5,556 nt of DNA, taken from contig JAFGDF010000039.1 in the NCBI GenBank assembly GCA_016932235.1, positions 1 through 5,556 of the forward strand, in the 5' to 3' direction. The translations under genes and the position numbers were made by a program. Positions 5,551-5,556 of this stretch are shown one piece after another. This stretch comes from Deltaproteobacteria bacterium (GTDB lineage Bacteria > Desulfobacterota > DSM-4660 > Desulfatiglandales > HGW-15). The notes beneath the pieces were generated by a model. The model ran no database searches, was not told where the DNA came from, and saw nothing but the letters and a program-made list of their open reading frames with translations. Numbering within the stretch: position 1 is the first letter of the stretch; the number at the start of each line of letters is the position of its first letter.

Positions 5551-5556
5551 AATAAA

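Larger units (their letters stand above)
5243..5556. other. 314-base non-coding stretch after the permease gene
   Basis: No believable protein gene is seen. The stretch holds a short dispersed-repeat-like segment (about 5327-5360) and then several hairpins, listed separately. None has the classic stem plus T-run directly after the permease stop, so the permease transcript may extend some way into this region. Confidence 0.6.

Overview
The window reads as ordinary chromosomal DNA of moderate GC from a Gram-negative bacterium. The best guess is an anaerobic member of the former Deltaproteobacteria (Desulfobacterota). This rests on the intergenic repeats (CGATTT-type hexamer repeats and an AACCGCC-AGGACGC-AAGG element), which I remember from such genomes, and on the mix of genes. 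It is a weak inference, and no rRNA or other marker is present to settle it.

Layout from left to right. Bases 2-1303 (+) hold the 3' part of a class I flavoprotein disulfide reductase, cut at its 5' end by the window edge. It keeps the CxxxxC redox motif but lacks the C-terminal His-Glu catalytic pair. A hairpin at 1316-1342 separates it from a convergent minus-strand group. In transcription order that group is rsgA (3558-2503, the ribosome small-subunit maturation GTPase), a four-helix membrane protein of unknown function (2445-2071), a doubtful 69-residue ORF (2107-1898) and a LRAT-domain protein with a C-terminal membrane anchor (1759 or 1834 to 1331). rsgA and the membrane-protein gene may be co-transcribed. 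The LRAT gene probably has its own start signals.

Divergent from rsgA, after a 547-base non-coding gap, lies an AI-2E/PerM-family membrane permease gene (4106-5242, +) with a strong ribosome binding site. The gap holds an inverted pair of CGATTT repeat arrays and a short imperfect hairpin that may be a remnant of mobile-element flanking DNA. The final 314 bases have no gene. They hold a short dispersed-repeat-like segment and several hairpins, including two perfect 13-bp stems.

The genes do not form an evident pathway. I see no sign of a new multi-gene system. The items most worth a second look are the reductase without its acid-base dyad, the membrane-anchored bacterial LRAT protein, and the repeat- and hairpin-rich non-coding stretches.
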